Below are positions 60,605 to 64,000 of a DNA stretch of 64,000 nt, piece after piece; the first letter of the stretch is position 1, and every line of letters starts with the position of its first letter. The DNA is from Desulfosediminicola ganghwensis. GTDB taxonomy: Bacteria; Desulfobacterota; Desulfobulbia; Desulfobulbales; Desulfocapsaceae. The notes under the pieces are model-generated. The model worked only from the letters and a program-made list of their open reading frames with translations. It searched no databases and was not told the DNA's origin. The DNA lies in contig NZ_CP050699.1 in NCBI RefSeq assembly GCF_005116675.2, positions 2,999,001-3,063,000 on the forward strand, in the 5' to 3' direction. A program made the position numbers and the translations under genes.

Positions 60605-62329
60605 CTATCCCTTTCGGATAATAAGCCTACTACCAGGGTGGATGAGATTGGACTTGAGGTTGTTCAACTCCCGGATGCTATCCGCAGAGATGTTAAATCT
60701 GCGGGAGATGGTCCATAACGAATCACCATCCTGAACCTTGTACCAATTATAGTCGCTCGGGATGGAAACTTCATCCGGCAAGCCCTTTTTCTGTGCAGTA
60801 AGTGTGGGGATAGCACCTGATGATGATACGAGCGCAGATGTAGCCGGTTGATCGATAATCAACTTACTGGTTGAAGCGAGTATTCGCCTGGTTCCTGAGG
60901 TGCTTTTATTCGCATCCTCTATAAAGAGTGCGAGTTGCTGCCCGGCGCGGATTGAGTGGACACTTTTCAAGCCGTTCCAGGAGACAATCATGTTTTGCGG
61001 AACCTTGTACTTTTTAGCAATTTTGGAGATAGTCTCGCCACTTTGGATTTTATGCAGGATCAGATTATCATTATATGCAGCGAGATTGCTCAAATCACCG
61101 TCCGGCAGCAACTGGTATTTTACCATCGGATACGGAACGCGGAGATTGGTCCCCGGTTTGAGATTGGAGGACCTGAGATTATTCACTTTCAACAGCGCAG
61201 TGGTGTTCAGGTTATACTTTCTACAGATTGAGGCGATAGTTTCTCCCCGCTTGATAGTGTGCGTCTTGTAACCGGTGCTGACATAGGAGTGCAGATTGTC
61301 AAGATTCGACATGGCAAGCGATCTGCTTCCTGCCGGTATTTTTACACTGTAACCGACCTTGTTGGGAGGGGTCTTGCCGCGACGGAGTTCCTGATTGAGA
61401 GCCTTGATTTCCCTGACGTTGGTGCCGGAGATAATAGCTACAGCATCAAGGGGCATGCCTGGTTCGACCTGGATTTTATCGTATGTAAGAGGCTCTTCGT
61501 AGGCGATATTGGTAAAACCATATCTCTCGGGCTGTCTTGAGATCATGATTGCTGCTATCAGCTTGGGTACATAGCGCTTGGTTTCGAGGTGTAGATATTT
61601 ATGCTGGGCAAGATCCCAGAAATTATCTACCTGATAGCGCTTCAGACCATTACGAATTTTTCCTGGCCCGGCATTATAGGCGGCAACAGCAAGATGCCAG
61701 TCACCGAACTCTTTGTAGAGATCGCCAAGATATGCGATTGCAGAGGCTGTGGATTCTTCCGGGTCTATGCGCTGGTCTATATATGAGTCAATTTTCAGGT
61801 TGTATTGTTTGCCGGTGGCCGCCATAAACTGCCAGAGACCAACCGCCCGGGAGCGGGAATAGGCGCGTTGGCTGTAGCCGCTCTCAATCATTGAGAGATA
61901 TACAAGGTCTTTGGGTAGTCCGGCCTTTTCCAGCTCATGCTCAATGAAAGGGACATATTTACCAGAGCGAGCAAGCCAACTCTCAAAACTGCGGCGCTGG
62001 CTGGTCTGAAACAGGTTCAGGTACATCTCTACCTGTTTATTAGTTACCACGGGGAAATCGAAGAGTTGTTCTACTCCGGTGATGGTGGTATCTTCTCCCC
62101 ATTCACCTGTTTCACTTAAAGCCCGTAATTCTTCATCAAGGTCCGCATCTGATTCGCTTGAAAGGTATTTGAGGTCGGGATCATTGATGTCGTTGTCAGC
62201 GGCTCCTTCGATATTTCCGTCTTTTGTTGCAAGATAATCGGATTTTTCATTGATCGCGCAGCCTGAGAGAAAAAGTGCTGACGAAATCATTGTAAGTAGG
62301 GGGGCAGTCGTAATATATTTTAGAAACAT
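60605..62329 (-). CDS. MltD-like lytic transglycosylase lipoprotein with three LysM domains
   Basis: The start at 62329 gives a lipoprotein signal ending in the lipobox FLSGC. A goose-type SLT domain follows, with the catalytic Glu in LSMIESGYSQRAYSRSRAVGLWQFM and AVAAYNAGPGKI. Three LysM repeats occupy the C-terminal half, starting HTIKRGETIASICRKY, HKIQSGETISKIAKKY and YKVQDGDSLWTISRRF. It cleaves peptidoglycan glycan strands at the outer membrane. The frame is open upstream to 62377, but that extension disrupts the signal. It is divergent from a class A PBP gene. Confidence 0.92.
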   Translation of the reverse strand: MFLKYITTAPLLTMISSALFLSGCAINEKSDYLATKDGNIEGAADNDINDPDLKYLSSESDADLDEELRALSETGEWGEDTTITGVEQLFDFPVVTNKQVEMYLNLFQTSQRRSFESWLARSGKYVPFIEHELEKAGLPKDLVYLSMIESGYSQRAYSRSRAVGLWQFMAATGKQYNLKIDSYIDQRIDPEESTASAIAYLGDLYKEFGDWHLAVAAYNAGPGKIRNGLKRYQVDNFWDLAQHKYLHLETKRYVPKLIAAIMISRQPERYGFTNIAYEEPLTYDKIQVEPGMPLDAVAIISGTNVREIKALNQELRRGKTPPNKVGYSVKIPAGSRSLAMSNLDNLHSYVSTGYKTHTIKRGETIASICRKYNLNTTALLKVNNLRSSNLKPGTNLRVPYPMVKYQLLPDGDLSNLAAYNDNLILHKIQSGETISKIAKKYKVPQNMIVSWNGLKSVHSIRAGQQLALFIEDANKSTSGTRRILASTSKLIIDQPATSALVSSSGAIPTLTAQKKGLPDEVSIPSDYNWYKVQDGDSLWTISRRFNISADSIRELNNLKSNLIHPGSRLIIRKG

Positions 62330-62584
62330 ATGAGTTATCAGTGGCCTATATATTAAGTAAACGGGGCGTTGAACCATATAGGTTACCCGGAAAAGTTTAT
62401 TGAGTTCTGCAATATAACTTTGTACATTCAGGTCTGTTTTGACGCAGAGCTATTGATATTTGGAGAGTATTTAAAACCTAAGTGGTAAAGAATTGCAAGG
62501 ATAATGCTGTCCGCCGACACCCGGCTTTAAGCAGTTGCCTGTCACATACCGCATATCACCCTGTCACGGCAGAAAAAAACAACT
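62330..62584. promoter_or_regulatory. Divergent promoter region between mltD-like and PBP genes
   Basis: The 255 bp separate a peptidoglycan-cleaving enzyme from a peptidoglycan synthase, so both promoters should lie here and shared regulation is possible. No operator palindrome is obvious. Confidence 0.35.
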
Positions 62585-64000
62585 ATGTTAAAGAAGCTAT
62601 TCTATTTTTTCCTGTTTGTCTGTTTTGCAGCTGTAGCAACGGCTTCAGGTGGACTGTACTATTATATCGTGCTGGAACCTGGTACCGAGATTGATGAGAA
62701 TAATATCGGGTCAATTCTTGGTAAGGAAAGTCCTGTATTTTATAATGATAATCAGACAAAGCTCGGAGTGTTTTTTGACGAGGCTCACCGTCAATATGTT
62801 CGATATGGCGAGATTCCTGAAGATTTTGTCAATGCTTTGGTGGCGGCTGAGGATAACCGGTTCTTTGAGCATTTCGGCTTTGACGTTTTCGGAATTACCA
62901 GGGCGGTTATCAGAAATGTTCAGGCGGGTAGAATTGTCCAGGGCGGTAGTACCCTGACCCAGCAGACAGCAAAAAATCTATTTAAAAGAACCGAGAGATC
63001 ATATAAGGCGAAATTAAAAGAGTTGCTCTTTGCGTTGCGGCTTGAATATCGCTATCCGAAGGAAAAAATATTCGAATTTTATGCCAACCAGTTCTATGTG
63101 AGTGGGAACGGTCATGGATTGGGGGTTGCCGCAAGATATTACTTTGACAAGAAGCCGAGTGAGCTGACTTTGGTTGAGTGTGCCTTTATTGCCGGCAGTG
63201 TCAAAAGACCCAATTATTATAATCCATTCATCAAGAAAACCAGAGAAAGTGCTGAGCTGGCAGAGCAGCGGGCCAGGGGACGTTTGAAATATGTGCTCGA
63301 TAAAATGCTCGAGCTGGAAATGATCGGCCTAGGGAAATACCGGGAAGCACTTGCTTCCAATATTGGTTTTAATCAGGGGCAGGTGGGGTACTCTCTCGAT
63401 TATGTGATGGAGATGGTTAAGGATGCTGTCACGACCCAGGAGATAACCGAGAGTCTGGAAAAACACGATATAGACAATGTGGCTACTTCCGGTATCCGGA
63501 TTATCACCACCGTTGATAAGGATATCCAGGCAAAAACCCTCTACGCTCTTCGTCACGACCTCTCCCGTCTCGACACCTTACTGCGCGGTTATGAGCGTGA
63601 TGAAGTGCAGCAGGAATACAGTGAGATGACGTATACCGGTGACAATCGGCTGGATGTCGGCTCATTTCTTTTCGGCACGGTAAGCAGTGTCACAGTGACC
63701 GGCGGCCAGATCCTCGCTGTTGTCGATTTTGGTAGAAAACTCGGGGCAGGTACGCTTGATACCAAGGGTTTTGAGCATCTGGTCGATCCCCGGGTAAAGT
63801 GGCAGAAGAATATCTGGGCCAAGCCAGCCAAGGCTGATACGGAAAAGCTTGCCGGGCAGATTCAGCCTGGAGATAAAATATGGGTAAGCGTCCGCGACGT
63901 GAACGAGGTTGGCGATGTGCTGCTCGACCTGGAAAAATACCCCAAGGTCCAGGGCGCAACTATGGTTATGAAGGATGGTATGATCCGGGCCATGGCGGGC
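62585..64000 (+). CDS. Class A penicillin-binding protein, 5' part (runs off the window)
   Basis: The frame is open from ATG 62585 to the last base (472 codons) and is cut by the window edge. It begins with a membrane anchor (LFYFFLFVCFAAVATASGGLYYYIV). A GT51 glycosyltransferase domain follows, with LVAAEDNRFFEHFGFD, QGGSTLTQQTAKNLF and FYANQFYVSGNGHGLGVAARYYF. The beginning of the region leading to a transpeptidase domain is present (GIRIITTVDKDIQAK), but the SxxK, SxN and KTG motifs lie beyond the edge. It differs clearly from the PBP at 25.6 kb. Confidence 0.88.
   Translation, partial: MLKKLFYFFLFVCFAAVATASGGLYYYIVLEPGTEIDENNIGSILGKESPVFYNDNQTKLGVFFDEAHRQYVRYGEIPEDFVNALVAAEDNRFFEHFGFDVFGITRAVIRNVQAGRIVQGGSTLTQQTAKNLFKRTERSYKAKLKELLFALRLEYRYPKEKIFEFYANQFYVSGNGHGLGVAARYYFDKKPSELTLVECAFIAGSVKRPNYYNPFIKKTRESAELAEQRARGRLKYVLDKMLELEMIGLGKYREALASNIGFNQGQVGYSLDYVMEMVKDAVTTQEITESLEKHDIDNVATSGIRIITTVDKDIQAKTLYALRHDLSRLDTLLRGYERDEVQQEYSEMTYTGDNRLDVGSFLFGTVSSVTVTGGQILAVVDFGRKLGAGTLDTKGFEHLVDPRVKWQKNIWAKPAKADTEKLAGQIQPGDKIWVSVRDVNEVGDVLLDLEKYPKVQGATMVMKDGMIRAMAG

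Noticed and set aside
1-64000. CRISPR array, insertion sequence, prophage or integrated element
   Set aside because: I saw no regularly spaced repeats, transposase or integrase motifs, or attachment-site duplications. The DnaB-like gene is not accompanied by phage genes.

Overview
The window reads as a chromosomal segment of a Gram-negative anaerobe, most likely a Desulfobulbales-type member of the Desulfobacterota. This placement is inferred from protein character and was not computed. Lines of evidence are waaA (LPS core), a split ferredoxin-containing glutamate synthase, TrmFO instead of TrmA, a B12-binding radical-SAM DUF4080 protein, and DUF362 and DUF169 proteins. I see no rRNA or tRNA gene, CRISPR array, insertion sequence or prophage.

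Layout. 1-3.4 kb: the 3' end of an M55 peptidase gene, a Tyr-rich secreted protein, a chalcone-isomerase-like/DUF2878 pair and a DUF169 gene. 3.4-9.1 kb: a cyclophilin-FKBP fusion with two plausible start sites, waaA, and a very large M1-peptidase/ChaN/PDZ fusion. 9.3-15.3 kb: radical SAM, serA-like, DUF362, fabL-like and maf genes. 15.7-21.4 kb: a two-gene unit encoding a HEAT/cNMP-like/PilZ protein and a DnaB-like ATPase with a zinc finger and an altered TOPRIM, followed by a broken EAL (c-di-GMP phosphodiesterase) fragment. 21.5-27.5 kb: trmFO, a 3D-domain lipoprotein, mutL and a class A PBP. 27.6-32.1 kb: pit plus a DUF47 partner, and a P-loop/FHA-like/PPP-phosphatase fusion. 32.4-38.2 kb: ogt and a three-gene glutamate synthase operon. 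38.8-46.1 kb: two tatA genes, an MTA/SAH-type deaminase, a purine nucleoside phosphorylase, thrC, rsfS and topB.

46.9-58.4 kb is the conserved translation/RNA cluster rimP-nusA-ylxR-infB-rbfA-nrnA-truB-rpsO-pnp, followed by dut and a WalJ-type metallohydrolase. 58.4-64 kb: a decayed GGDEF fragment, yhbY, a TraB-family membrane protein, a LysM lytic transglycosylase and, divergently, the 5' part of a second class A PBP that runs off the window.

The least ordinary parts are four. The first is the 15.7-21.4 kb unit, which carries a PilZ module and abuts an EAL relic, suggesting a c-di-GMP-linked ATPase system. The second is the P-loop/FHA/phosphatase fusion, whose parts recall nucleic-acid end-repair enzymes. 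The third is the M1/ChaN/PDZ fusion. The fourth is the apparent dual-start peptidyl-prolyl isomerase. All functional proposals for these are inference.
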